This document shows positions 47,528-59,984 of a DNA stretch of 64,000 nucleotides, piece by piece. Where the stretch lies: contig OY821521.1 of assembly GCA_963682025.1 (NCBI GenBank), positions 97,710,854 to 97,774,853 of the forward strand, given 5' to 3'. Within the stretch, counting starts at the first letter, position 1, and every line of letters starts with the position of its first letter. The notes beneath the pieces are model-generated. The model did no database searches and had not been told where the DNA came from. It saw only the letters and a list, made by a program, of their open reading frames with translations. Position numbers and translations under genes: made by a program. This stretch comes from Cordilura impudica. Taxonomy: Eukaryota; Arthropoda; Insecta; Diptera; Scathophagidae.

Positions 47528-48851
47528 TTATTAGAAAATTGTAAATTAGAAAAAAAACTAAAAATGCAATATATTAAAGAGATTTCCAATGGGTTAATGG
47601 ATTTCGATCTTTTTTATACCAAATAAAAATCACTAATACAAACTTTTAATTGATATATATTGATGTATATTTCTCAAATCCATGTAGAATAATAAGTATA
47701 TAACAAAAAATTCAAAATCTTAAATGGGCTAATAAGAGCCGATTACATCAGCTTTCAAAGATGTATTGTTCAAATCCGATACTTTATAACATAATTAAAA
47801 ATTCGATGCATTGCCCCCTAAAACAGACTTGTGCCAAAAAAAAAAAAAATAAGAACGGATAGAAAATAGGATCAAAATAAAACCAGCATCAAAATGAGAG
47901 AATATTGAGTCACATTATTCTCCCATTGGTAACCATAAAGTTTTTTGATAAGGAATAAAGGTTACATGTTTAAAGAATACAATATGATTGGGTAAGTTAT
48001 AAACACATATATGTGGTCATACTATGTGGTCATTGGAGCACCAAGAAAGCAATTTTTGATAAAATGTGGCTGAAATTTTCATTTAATAAAACATATTAGG
48101 ATAATTGGGCCTTTACTGAACAACTTTAGAGAATGGAAAGAGAAAAAAACCTATAATTTGTATAACCAATATCGTTCATTTCCAAAAACATGGATAACTA
48201 TGTATTATTCGTATTGAAAGACAAACTGAAAAGGGGAATTTTTCAATTTGGAACGTACTTTAACTTATTAACAAACAAATCGGAAATCATACGCAAATTA
48301 CGCTTGATTTTTTTTCTTCTGAAGAACCACAAATGACCAAATTGTCCTGAAATCTTATTATTAAAGTTATAAATCAATAAAGTTATGCACTGTGTTTTAT
48401 ACGGCCTTTTCAATGTCCAATATTTTTACAGATCAAACTTATTATCCTCACGAAAATGTACGTGGTGCGGTGAAAATAACACTTTGCTTTTACCATGGAT
48501 GCTCTAGGTCCTAGAGTCAAGGGGTCAGTATTTATTGTTGGTTTATTTATTTTATACATAATTTAAATTCTAAATGGTCACAACTTATGCAAATTATATG
48601 GCAATATTTTAGTTGTACCTGAGAAGTAGCAATGTAGTAATCTCAGTTTTTAATAATTTTACTAATAATTTCAAGTGGAAAAATTTGGAAGAATGTGTAT
48701 TTTGGGATTGGTATAATATATACCAATAAGATATGTTTATTACTTACTTTGGTTCTTACAAAATTAAAAATTATGTGGTTTTATATTTCCTGCAGCTGTT
48801 TATGGATTTCAAATTGGTTGCTCTAATCCTAATCTAATAAAAAACCAGAGT

Positions 48852-49195
48852 TCAGAAAAAAACACACACTGAATAAAAAACTCGTATATATATGTAAACA
48901 AACATAGCTCAGACCAACAAACACATATTTTTATTTTCATATAAGTTATGTGAGTTTCTAAATTTTGTACGGTGCCGAACACAATCATGACTGTGCTCCG
49001 TTTTAATATTTCGTTGTCTACACGAACATTTTTCTATCACGTATTTTTTGTTTTGAACACACATAAACCACACAGATTCGAGTGTAGCTCTATTTTAAGT
49101 TAATTTTCTTACACGTGTACTGCTAAAAAACAGAACCTGTTCTTGAACGCGTACATTTAAAAATTAAAACATTATCCACTCGCGATCACTCTAGC
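48852..49195 (+). mobile_element. foldback element, left half only
   Basis: Matches the left arm and first part of the middle of 19389-20249: AACAAACATAGCTCAGACCA, GCCGAACACAATCATG, ACACACATAAACCACACAGA and ATTATCCACTCGCGATC. No right arm. Confidence 0.75.
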
Positions 49196-50258
49196 TTTAG
49201 TAGGCAATTGTTAATAAAAAAAATTTAAGTATTGTTTCCTTTTAGTATATTCTAGATTTTCCAAGTTTGAAATAAAATCGTATTTTTTTCCATAAATTAT
49301 ATTGTTCGATATATTATATTTTTGCTTGAGGAACAAAACTTAAAATTTTTATTTACACTTACCTAATATGGTTAGAAAGATGCAATTTTGGTATGTGTTT
49401 GCACATATCTTAATTACCAACATAATTTTTATTCGAAAGAATTTATTAGAAACTTCAAGGGGTAGGAAATGATAGAGTTATCAAAAACCAATATTGACAT
49501 GTTTATTCATTATTTCATTTTATCATATGATTACAGAAACTTTTCAAGATTTCTTACTTTCATCTGCATCATTGATGATATCATAGGATGAGTACAATAT
49601 ATATACATATATTGTGAAAAATTTAATCCTTTGATATTTTGAAGTACTTTAAAAACGAAACTAGATAACCAAAGTCAATTTTACTCTAAGTGGTTTCTAT
49701 TTTAGGATGCATATTACCCGGCTAGTGTACAATATAATTACATAGAATTTGATTCGATTTTTTAATGCGTTCTCATGTTTATTTTTTTTTTGTGGGCCAT
49801 GTTTTAATTTTTGAGTAATTAAACTATTAACAATTAACTTATATAGTTTGGAATTTTGTTGCGTGTTATTGCATAATTTTTTTTTTTTTAAATTTTTATT
49901 AGTTATTTTAAGGGATAATATATTGAAAGGACATTCTTAAAGGACATTTTTATCCAGCCATGATAAAATACAAATAAATTAATAAAATTTTTAAAATTAT
50001 TCGTTTCATTTGACACCAATATCGACATACTAGGATCGTAAAATAAGTTAAAATAAATATATTTTATTAAATTTAATCCTTCGAAACTGTTATTTTTTTT
50101 AAAAAGTAAACCAGACAAATGACAAACTATAAAATAAATTTTACTCTATTATATGTATTGTATTAACCACTTGTCACATAAGTTTTAGTAGAATAAAATG
50201 CCCACTACAATAGTCCAAATATGTATATTTTCGTTTTCTGACTGATTTTTATTTTTAG

Positions 50259-50347
50259 CTATCGTTGGACAGACTTTGACTACTGCTATTGCTTTTAGAC
50301 ACCAACTAATGCTTCCCGACGATGTATTGGAACTGAAAAATGGATAA
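50259..50347 (+). other. possible terminal exon, unassigned
   Basis: A strong acceptor (GACTGATTTTTATTTTTAG ends at 50258) precedes an open stretch reading IVGQTLTTAIAFRHQLMLPD and DVLELKNG before TAA at 50345-50347. G/C content is higher than in the surroundings. It is antisense to the phosphatase. I recognise no protein family and no upstream partner exon. Confidence 0.2.
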
Positions 50348-50536
50348 AAAACGACGAAGTCATTTGAAACTTTATGAAAATCACACCAAAAACATCAATG
50401 AAGATTTTGTATAAAGACAGATTTTCATAATAATTTAAAGCAGCATTATTTCATCTCTTAAAAAATTAAAAAAAATGCCATTTTTCATTCATAATATCAT
50501 CATAAAATATATCTGCGTTTAATTTCAGAGTGTACA

Positions 50537-51375
50537 TTAGAGTGATCCTAAAAAATGAAAACGCCATTTTGGGGATAGGTGGGATCCAGTTTGTTACCTT
50601 TCAATACAAAACTAATAAATGTGAAGTTTGGGGATAATCGGATAAAGAAAAGTCGCGCCGGAAATCGATTGAAAATTTCAAGTGTGTTTATGTGGAGAAA
50701 ATATGAAATTTACGAAAATTTCGTTCTATAGTTTAATTGTTCCAATAAGTTGTTATAAGAATCGGGATCAGTATTAAATTATCTTTTCAAAAAGCTATAA
50801 AAATTCAAAATCGAATAAAAAATCGCCAAGAAATTGCAAATGCCCCAGACTACTTTTGTGCAAAAAAACTAGGTCATGAAATTTGATAGCATTTTTTTCA
50901 ACTTTGAGAAATTGATTAAGCCATATTTTTTTTGTCTCTATATTTATACGTAATAAGATATGAAGTATTGTTTTATTACCACGTTGGTAACCTATTGGGC
51001 ATTGAGACCGAAAATGGGTAATTTTTTTGATGAAATTTTGAAAACTCCTTTTTCAAGTTTTACAAAATTTTCTTAAACAAAATTAAAAAAAATGGATCTG
51101 GCACTTTAGGATTTTGTTAAATACATCCTACAGATTAACTGTGTGAATTTTTAAGTAAATCCCTATGCCACAATTTTTTTGACAAGGATTTTTATTTTTG
51201 CGGATTTCGAGAAAAAATTTGATTTTTGTAAAATATTCTGTAAATGTACTATTTCTAAATACTTTGTATCAAAAATTTATCACTTTTCTACTTTTAAATG
51301 TTATATTTTATCTTAATAGCCTAGGGTTTCGGAAAAAAATAATATGACCCCATTAACCCTTTTGGAATACGGGCC
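50537..51375 (+). repeat. dispersed repeat H, copy 2
   Basis: Starts TTAGAGTGATCC and ends TTTTGGAATACGGGCCAC. Same orientation as 45015-46000, 4.5 kb apart, without the extra 200-bp block. Confidence 0.78.
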
Positions 51376-53527
51376 ACATATGACCCCAAGCTAATAAAAG
51401 ACATTTTCTTTAAATGAATATGACATATAAAATTAATATAATAATATAAAATTAAAGAAAAGCAATACTAATTGCAAGTCGTAAGTGATTACAGAAAACA
51501 ATTTGAATCGCACACTAAATCATCCTTAAATACACCAAAATAAATAGAATTAATTTTATATTTCATATTCTTTTGAATAAATTGTCTTTTATTAGCGATT
51601 TGGCCTATGATCTGCCCCAAAATTATAAATATAAAATCATATATTGTCGGATTATGTATTGTGATCTTAAAGAGCAGGTCAGGTATGTACATATGTACAT
51701 ATATCGCTTTTGTTTTATTTTATGAAAATCATTTTGAGTTCGATTTTGTGTTACAATAAATTTTTTCGTTATGATTTTTTTGACACTATTTGGATTTTTT
51801 AACAGTGTTAAAGATTTTAATAACCGATTACTATCTCAAAATTTTAACACACAACCCGACAATATAAAAATGACCCTTAATGGAAAATATATCATACGTA
51901 GTGCCAATACAATTACAACATGTTAAAATTTACATAAATAATTTGAAAATTATTAGTATCAGACCATTTTAAACAGAAGTCCACATAATAAATTAACATA
52001 AAATTAATCTATCTAATAATAGGATTAAGATCTAGTGTATAGTGTATAGTCTGCCCTAACCGACTATTTCTCATTTATTGTTTAAAAAAATTCTCACAAA
52101 TACCAAAAATTAATGAAAAAAGTTTGTTTTATATTTGTATAACAATTCTTTTTTTCAAATTTGAGGAGTGCGGGTCGGAATATTGTGACCCTGGATATAG
52201 AACATTAATACTAAAAACTTGAGCCAAATCGAACAATGCTTTCGGAACGTGCTTCGGAAATGAGATTTATTAGCTTTCGCACAAATTTTGATACTAATGA
52301 TTCCGTTTTAATTACAGTAATTAATAAATCGTGCAGAGTAGTCATTTATATTTCCAATCAAATGAAAAAATAAACTCAAATCGATTGCGAAAATGCCAAG
52401 TTATCACAAATTCCGCAGGTTCTTTAAGTCCAATCGTTGATTTTTGTAATTAACTTAACAAAATTTTATTTAAGTAAAATTGAGATTTTGCCATTAATTT
52501 TGATTATTTTGGTACCAAGAGAATACAAAATTGTTCGAATTTTTCAGAACTTGGCTTTTTCAACCTCTTTAGTTTTTATTTTGTTATTAGAAAGGTATTT
52601 TAATGCAAATTTCGAATCATTAATCACTTTAATTGTAAACTAATAATACCATTTAAAACTTTGATCTCTATGCGCCTTCCAGAAGCTTCATCCAATTGGT
52701 TCAAAGTTTTTTCACTGAAGGTTTAGACGCAGTATCATAATAGTCCGAACAACACGCATTCAAAGTTAAAAAATACATTGTCATCCTTATGGATATTTAT
52801 AGTTTAACAAAATTTTACGGAAAATGACCTTGAAAATTAAGAAATATAAATATAATGTTTATGGATCGTCTAACGAAACATGTGCATAAAAAATCTGAAC
52901 TGCATAAAAATCCACGCTTAATTTCAAGAGTTCATCAAAAAGAACTAAATATGTTTTAATAAAACAGGGGATTCTAAAGCAACAAAAATCATAAATTTAC
53001 ATTGCTGGCCCCCAACAACATTTCAAAAGATTTGAAAACAAAAAAGAAAACAACATCTGACGACAATTTAATAACATACAACATAAAAGGAAATGCTCCC
53101 CCATTATTAATGCGTGCAAAGCAGAAACTTTAAAAAATATGCAAATTGTATTAAAAGAAAAAAAAACAAGTCTAAGAAACAACTATTACATCAAACTAAC
53201 ATACAAACACATTTGATTGTATCCAATAAAATAAAATTTAATATTTCTAAAATTAAGAAATCTTATTAAATGACACATGGTTCATATATTAAATTTTTAA
53301 CACACTATCATAATAACACTTAAGATATTAATTTTTGTCCATAAAATAATTGTTAGCCCTTTTTATATATTTTGAAAAAAAAAAACGTCTGTTTAACACA
53401 TGTACGAGTATGTCTGTTTTTAACAGCCCTTCATTACATTTCTTAATCATAAATTTTAATAATCAGTTTGAAACATAATGTTCTGAAATTGATAGTGATA
53501 CTTCGTCATCTACAAGTACGTACTTAC

Positions 53528-53746
53528 CACAAAGAAATGGGGTCTTAAACGTCCTATTGAATATTTCGCAATATCTGTTGTCAGTTGACAGACAGCAGCG
53601 CCAAAACCAAATATTCCGATTTTTTTATAACATTCCACCATCCAATCGGGTATTTCATAATTCATAAAAACATATCTTCTAGTTGGAGTGTTGTCATTTA
53701 AATGTTTTAAACGTATTCTCGATTGCATGATTTCAACCAGGAACAT
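53528..53746 (-). CDS. wun: wunen-like phosphatase exon with catalytic motif 1
   Basis: A 219-bp exon coding for 73 residues, starting [14 protein letters not shown] and ending GRLRPHFFV. The acceptor is a pyrimidine tract ending TTTTCAG just before 53746; the donor GTAAGTA follows 53528. The reading frame runs open a few codons into the intron, but the splice sites define the exon. The hydrophobic stretch [17 protein letters not shown] is a membrane segment. It leads directly into KYSIGRLRP, the KX6RP motif that binds the substrate phosphate in PAP2 enzymes. The apparent ATG at the exon start is probably internal, because the family has an amino-terminal membrane region before it. The next exon, 16 kb away, continues with VCQPVM, as LPP proteins do. 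Confidence 0.88.
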
Positions 53747-54138
53747 CTGAAAAGACAAAAATCAGAATAAAATAAATAAATAAACTGTTTTAGTGAAACC
53801 GAAGCTACGATTCAAAGAACTTTAAAGCTTAAATATATCAGCAAATCTGCCACAATTCCGTTGATACAAATTTCCACACTCCCGGTCATAAACTAAATTT
53901 AAAACCAGCTACATCACCTGGCAACAAGTATTAAAATTTTTGGTAATAGGCCAAAGTAAAAGAGATGAAAGGATCGGGAAAGGATCCAGGTCCAAAATTG
54001 ATCAGTTCTAAACCATACTATGTCAGGTCATTAATGGACATTAAGCAATCTGGAATAAACCAATTTTGTTGATATAATTATATAATTATAATGGATATAA
54101 TTCTTTTACTGGATTAGGTCCGCACATGTACGTAAGTC

Positions 54139-54192
<54 letters not shown>

Positions 54193-54462
54193 GATTAAAA
54201 TATATGTCTTTAAAAAGATTTGGAACTGGAATGAATACCGGAAAGCTGCTTTGTAAGATGACTATGAATGAAAACCTATATACACTGTTAATTTTTGGAC
54301 CGATGACTTATGGATATAATCGATACTAATTAACTAAATTTAAGAAAGATAAGAACAACCGTCAAAAGATTTAATGAACCCACATAAAATTTAAAAAAAG
54401 TGTTTATATGTTTGAAAGCAATTAATTTTAATCGACAAATTTGATAGAATTTTATAAATAAC
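53747..54462. other. intron-like AT-rich sequence with an AT microsatellite
   Basis: About 50 bp of uninterrupted TA/AT dinucleotides at 54141-54191. Nothing else is recognised. This is the expected upstream intron of the phosphatase. Confidence 0.6.
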
Positions 54463-56380
54463 TAGCAGTAATCCGATGCGCTTCGCTACACACATCATAA
54501 CCGAAATAAATAAACTGGGAACACATTTTTTAGAAAACCATTTTATTTATTTTTGACGATTTTCGACTTTGTCGATTTTTGTTTTTCAGATTTTAGATAT
54601 TGGCGATTTTTGACTTTGGCGATTATTGTTGTTCGCGATATTCGGATTTGGCAATTTTTGATTTTGGCGATTTCTGTTATTCGCGATTCTCGGTTTCGGC
54701 GATTTCTGACTGGGGTTTTTTGTTGCTATTTTAGATTTTGGCGAAGTTTTGTTTTTTGCGTTTTTTTATTTTGGCGATTTTTGACTTTAGCGATTTTGGA
54801 ATTTTGTCGATTTTTTGCTTAAGGTTTATTGTTTTCTGTGATTTTTGTTTTTGGCGACATTTGCTTTTGCCGATTTTTGTTCTTTGATTTTCGGTTTTGG
54901 CGATTCTTGACTTTGACGATTTTTGTTTTTTGTGATTTTGGCGATTTGTTTTTGTTGCGATTTTTGATTTTGGCGATTTTTGGTTTTAACTTGAAAAATC
55001 CAACAAATGTAGTCTATTTTTACTTCCGGATAGGCGTTACCTACTGTACCATATTTATATATAAGTTACAACAGCCATTCTTAAAGAATTTTCAGTGTTT
55101 AAAGACATTATATTTCTTATTTCAGTTTTTGTTTAATCCATTGCACTGACTCCAGTACTCTAGAACAGACAATTCAATATATCTAAAACGAAACTTGATA
55201 GCTCAAAATGCGGAATGTGTTGACTGAGTTGTTGAAGTTATGTACTTCAACTTGTCCAATTCTTAAATATTATGGTCAAAAAGGGCTTTTCAACACTGTA
55301 GCGTAAATAGCATATATCATTAAATTTATAATCGATCTCATCCTCCAAATAATATTATTTGTTAAAGTCTTTAATAACCGATATAAACCACCAAAAAATT
55401 TTATGTGGTTTGCATTTTGGGCTTCGAATGCTAGTATAATTTTTTTCTGATAAAATTTAGCCAAATATAGTCTTTGGGAATGATTTTTCATTAACAATGT
55501 TAAAATGAGTTTTTATCTCAAGTCACATGGCTCTTAATATGAGAAGCCGCAGAATAAAACAACTTTTTGCTCATTTAAAATTTTTGGAAAATTTAGGTGT
55601 ATTTGTTTCGCCCCCTTATAAAACTGCATGAACCTGGAAATAGTAGCAAGTTTTTTACTAGTTTAAAGATGCATCAAACTATCATAAGTCACCAAATTAA
55701 ATGATAAAGATGTTTGATATCAAATGGTTTTTATATAGTCTAAGTAAAATTGGATGCTAAAATAATGTTACAATGTCTGCTATTATACACTTTAATTTTA
55801 TCTCAAAATAAAAATAAAGGCGTCCAAAAAAACTCAAATATTTAATTTTAAATTAAATTGCAACTTATTAACATTTATTATTTACTTTTTTCGGTGATTG
55901 TTCCCATATTTAAGTTTTCTACAGAATCTTGTAATTATTCCATGTTTTAATCTGAACGAAAATGGAATGACTTAAATAAATATGAAATGAATTGAGAATA
56001 ATAAGAAATATTATGAAAACAAAATAATAATAAGCTAACCCATAAAAACAAAGTTTTTATTAAAACTCTTTCTTTCCTTATGCATATGAGTTTTGAATCT
56101 ATCCGTGACTGTGCGTGACTTTGCGTGACTATTTTAAAATAAACCTTTGGTCACAACAAGTCTATGGACCAAGTTTAAGATTAATTGGATGAGGGGAAAT
56201 GGGGTTTAAATCACTCCGTGACTGTGCATGACTATGCGTGACTGTGCGTGACAACCCTAAAATTAATCTATAGTCACAACAAGGCTATGGGCCAAGTTTC
56301 AGATCAATTGGATGAGGGGAATGGGATTGCCCCATGGCAAACAGACAGACAGACAGAGAAAAAAGAGAGGCAAAACGTAG
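54463..56380 (+). repeat. composite repeat with internal minisatellite and 113-bp tandem duplication
   Basis: Starts ACTAGCAGTAATCCGATGCG-CTTCGCTAC, a start common in non-LTR-derived insect repeats, and ends at ACAGACAGACAGACAG (56341-56355). Inside, 54550-54990 is a degenerate minisatellite on GGCGATTTTTG. The block around 56100-56320 is a two-copy tandem of about 113 bp (CCGTGACTGTGCGTGACT to AATTGGATGAGGGGAA). The frames 54553-54822 and 54829-55149 are translations of the minisatellite. Whether it is one element is inference. Confidence 0.55.
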
Positions 56381-56680
56381 AGTTTATGTATATTTTTTTA
56401 AAATTGTATTGATACATGGATTGGATGTTTCGTTGATGCAAAAAGTGGAAAAAATGACAAAAACTGTGCAAAAAGTACGTTTTGATAAAAAAAGAATAAA
56501 AAAGTACATTTTCTTATGCTCCAATTTCTAGGGAGTCCATTTTCTTATGAAAAAAATTATGCTACTTAGATTTAATTTTAGAAGATTTCAACCCAAATAT
56601 CACGAAACCAATATGTCAAAAAATGAAAAAAAAAGTACGTTTTGTTCTGCGCCTCCTTACAAAGAAAGCCATCTGGTTAT
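56381..56680 (+). repeat. A-rich tract with AAAAAGTAC words
   Basis: Repeats AAAAAGTACGTTTTG and AAGTACATTTTCTTATG, resembling the minisatellite at 34534-35205. The two short frames here are low-complexity. Confidence 0.45.
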
Positions 56681-56832
56681 GTTATCTTGCTATATAATTT
56701 TTGTCTTACTAACGATTAAAAGAACCAATTTTGAAACCCTTTGACAAAAAGTTTGAAGGGAAGTGGTTTAAATAAGTACAATATTGTTTATCATAAACTG
56801 TTTTTAAAAGGCACTAAAGCACTGCAGGAGAA

Positions 56833-56935
56833 AAGCGCCAACTTAGCGCTTAAAAAAGGCGCTAAATGGGGAACATACGTTTTTTGGTAGTTAAAAAACG
56901 CTAAGTCCTGCGCGAAAAACGCTTAGTTGGCATCG
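56833..56935. repeat. short hairpin MITE-like inverted repeat
   Basis: AGCGCCAACTTAGCGCTT near the left and (reverse complement) TGCCAACTAAGCGTTTTT at the right, about 100 bp overall. GCGCTAA words recur inside. Confidence 0.55.
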
Positions 56936-56969
56936 CTGATTTATTTATATAGAATTGCTACCCATGGTT

Positions 56970-57112
56970 TTAATGCAACGTTTACATGGACAAAAAAAAG
57001 AAAGACCGACGGATGGGCGAACATTGTTAATTCGACTCAAAAAGTTATCCTGAATCAATCGGTATAATAAAAGGAGAGCGTCAAGTATTTATAGTAGTTA
57101 CAAACTAAAATG
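56970..57112 (-). repeat. R-family terminal fragment, inverted
   Basis: GTTTACATGGACAAAAAAAA, GACCGACGGATGGGCG, then AATCAATCGGTATAATAAAA, the CCGTCC-end portion of R. Confidence 0.6.
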
Positions 57113-59758
57113 GACTTAAAGCTTTCAAAGAAGGAAGGCAATTTATGTATATTTAGTTAAAAGAAGTGTAAACTTGTCACGTTAAAATCATACAATTATT
57201 AAGGGAGACGGTAAGCAAAATTTAATTAATGATTAGCATGAAACTGATACAAAGTTCACCTCATGAGAATTAGCTATAAAGGTTACACATAATACGTACA
57301 TACAACAATACACATTATATAAAATATTAAAGAGAAGTTGCTAAACAAACTTTTAAAAGTTTCATTAAAATTTTTTTTTTATTAAATAACCTAAAATTTA
57401 GAGAACATCACTTGTCTTTTTAAAATATAATTACTTAGCATTAAATTTCTGAAGATCATAATTAATTATATACGTATGTAAACCAATTGCCGACAAGACA
57501 AATTGTAAGATAACTTATGGGGTGTGGTGTTGATTTCCTTAAGAGTTGAGTAATTGAAACATATGTTGTTTTGTATAAAAAAAAATATATTTTTTGTTTC
57601 AAATTTTATTGAGTAACTAAAAGTCTGTAAATGGTGTCAATATTTTAACATGGTTATAAGAATATTATTCAGACGATTTTTTGCTGGAAAAACACTTGTT
57701 AAATTTTAATTAAAAATATATAACATGAAAATGTGTTAACATATGGCAAGTTAATAGTGACCCAGTTCTTTTTTTTATTAAAAACTTGTAATCTTGTAAT
57801 ATTTTTTCAGTATTTTCGTACGCCATTAACACTTGGGATCCCTTCTTTTGAAATTTTTATTAATATCACACATTTTCAATATGGCAAACATTTATTCATA
57901 CAATCGCCACATAAATTATCTTAAAAAAAGAAGAACATAAAACTTTTCTACATGATATCTTATGAACTTTATCGAAAAGTTATTTATCTCCCATTTTATG
58001 GAATTACTTACTCCCAATTGCGTAGTACCATATGCACAGAAAACGATTGTTTCAAGAGTTTGTTTTTCATCGAATTTTATTAGAGTTTTGTATCTAACAC
58101 CTCATAAACTATTTCAATATTTGTATACAGCAATAACAATAACAAATTTACTTGTATATTTTAAATAGAAATAGCAGAAGTAGAAAATTTTTTTTAATAG
58201 ACAAACATACTTCAGCTAAAAATATATTTAAGTAAAAACAATTCAATATTTCCATATTAATAAAAAACATAAATATATAAAACAGAGTTTCTCACAAAGT
58301 TTTTAAATTCTACATTTTAAATTCGAATATTAACAGAACTAACAAACTTCCGATTTAAAGACGTTCAAATTAGCAATTTGAATTATTGTATTTAGAAAAC
58401 TTGGAATTAGAGGCCATGACTGCAGGTCATCAGCTGACGAATAGATATCGGAAATAGGTAAAAAGTTTATCAAAAGGAAATTGACAAGCGAAGCTGAAAG
58501 GATGTTATAGCTTGGAATAAGTAAAATATCCAACATTCCGGTCAACAGTGATTATGGTTTGAAAAGTTTTTAGTTTGGTAACAGATTCAAGTATTGAGGG
58601 CTGATTGTGATCGAATATAAAACTTAACCAGAAAGATTATGTACTACAGCGAATGGTAAATTTTTCTGCAGTCGGTAGTGAAAACTGGTCTATTCAATGC
58701 CCTATTGTCACGGTGATTGATACCTGAGTTCGATGAACTGAAGTTCAATATGTGAAACAAAATTTTGTTTGCTCAGTCTGAAATGAAGGCTTCATTCAAT
58801 ATTATAATGATATACAGGAATAACATTTATAAAATATCTCAATCTGTGTTGTATTCAGTTCTTCTTTTTCTTGTTGGTCCAGAACAGTGATGTAACTCAG
58901 TGTTATAATGCTTACGAAGTTTATGTGGAGGCTGTGACTTGAATGACTATTGATTGCATCGAAAAACGTATGATCTCATTATCCATACTCATAACAGCAT
59001 TTCATTTGGGAAACTCTGTTCTAAATACTCTTATAGTGAACCCTTAATTACCTCACCATTGCTAAACAATTTTTATTTTTTGTTTACAAAATTATTCTAC
59101 ATATTTGTTTGAAAAGTGTACTGCTGTTCCGTTCAGTTCTATTTTCATCAATTCATTGCTAAAGCATGTGTTTGTCAACACATAACGTCTTTTTTTTGTT
59201 TTTCGGTCAAATTCTCTTGCTCAAATAAGTATATTTCAAGTATCTTACTCGTATCACTTTGTAATTGGTGGGTTGGTGGTTTGGCTGGTAGTGTGTTAAT
59301 GACAGGCAATCCTTGGTGAGTGGTTGGATGTAAACATGGCTTGGAAAGGTCATGTCTTATAAAGTAAACTATGGTAAAATGTAAACAACTAACTAATGGT
59401 GGAATAATTTTTTTTAGAAGTGCATGTTAATACTTGAATTTTCAGCTTGTTACTTTCTGTTTTTTTTTTAACAAGCAGCTGACTTACATTCCGATTAGAT
59501 AAAAGAAAACGTTAATGATTTAATTCATAATTTTAGTGAAAAGGGATATAATTTGATAAGGGGGTTGGTTTTGCTTTGCTTTTTGAAAGTATATTACTTA
59601 AATACAATTAATTTATGCACATATATTCTACAATTAAAGATTGATGTGCAAAGTGGAAATTTTTTGTCTTAGTTCACTTTTCAGAGTTGCATATCCTAAT
59701 TATTACTTTTTAGATGATAACAGCATTCATTATTCAATGAAAAATTAGATATCTTATA
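57113..59758. other. AT-rich stretch, nothing recognised
   Basis: Four chance frames (57733-57924, 57962-58168, 59116-59319 plus; 58339-58545 minus) have no motif. I looked on the minus strand for the missing amino-terminal phosphatase exon and did not find one. Confidence 0.45.
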
Positions 59759-59960
59759 CACAGCGCCGGCCCGAGCATTTGTGGCGCCCTAAAAAAAACT
59801 ACAAAAACTTAAAAAATTATAAATGAACCAACGCACAAATAAAATATTTTAAGAAAAAGTTTCCCAAAAAGCATCCTATTATTGATTCGATTTCATATAA
59901 ACTCAAAAAGAACTGGTGATATATTTTCAGGGTTCTACACCTAATGGGAATTTTCCTTTT
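59759..59960. mobile_element. possible hAT-like terminal remnant
   Basis: CAGCGCCGGCCCGAGCATTT then GTGGCGCCC resembles a hAT terminal sequence. No opposite end or target duplication found. Confidence 0.3.
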
Positions 59961-59984
59961 AATCTCTAACCAACTACCATCAAT

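Larger units (their letters stand above)
37451..53527 (-). other. 16.1-kb intron of the phosphatase gene, repeat-filled
   Basis: Bounded by GTAAGTA after 53528 and an ATTAG acceptor before 37450. It contains the 748-bp TIR element, four R copies, a PIF-like MITE, a Tc1 relic, two 0.9-kb H copies and half a foldback element, each listed separately. The stretches 42240-43700, 44000-45010, 46020-46740, 47530-48840, 49200-50240 and 51400-53500 are AT-rich with scattered A/T runs; I see no further feature in them. Confidence 0.8.
27481..53746 (-). other. wun: wunen-like lipid phosphate phosphatase gene, 3' part (four exons seen)
   Basis: Gene-level entry for the four minus-strand exons at 53746-53528, 37450-37271, 37210-37034 and 27591-27481. 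Joined, they give 228 residues plus a stop; every junction is phase 0 with GT donors and AG acceptors. The product belongs to the PAP2 family. These multi-pass membrane enzymes dephosphorylate lipid phosphates at the outer membrane face, and Drosophila Wunen acts this way in germ-cell guidance and survival. All three catalytic motifs are present, so the encoded enzyme looks functional. Family members are usually about 300 or more residues, so roughly the first 70-100 residues (first membrane segments) are missing and should lie upstream, beyond 64000. The introns are about 16.1 kb, 60 bp and 9.4 kb. The symbol is by family resemblance; wun2 or another LPP paralogue cannot be excluded. Confidence 0.85.

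Noticed and set aside
54141..54191. AT dinucleotide run as a promoter TATA region or replication origin
   Set aside because: A plain microsatellite; nothing around it supports a regulatory role.
54553..55149. Two phenylalanine-rich frames of 89 and 106 codons
   Set aside because: They translate the GGCGATTTTTG minisatellite; no start context or conserved domain.
58339..58545. Minus-strand 68-codon hydrophobic frame as the missing amino-terminal phosphatase exon
   Set aside because: It lacks the expected sequence around the second membrane segment and has no phase-0 donor that would join to 53746.
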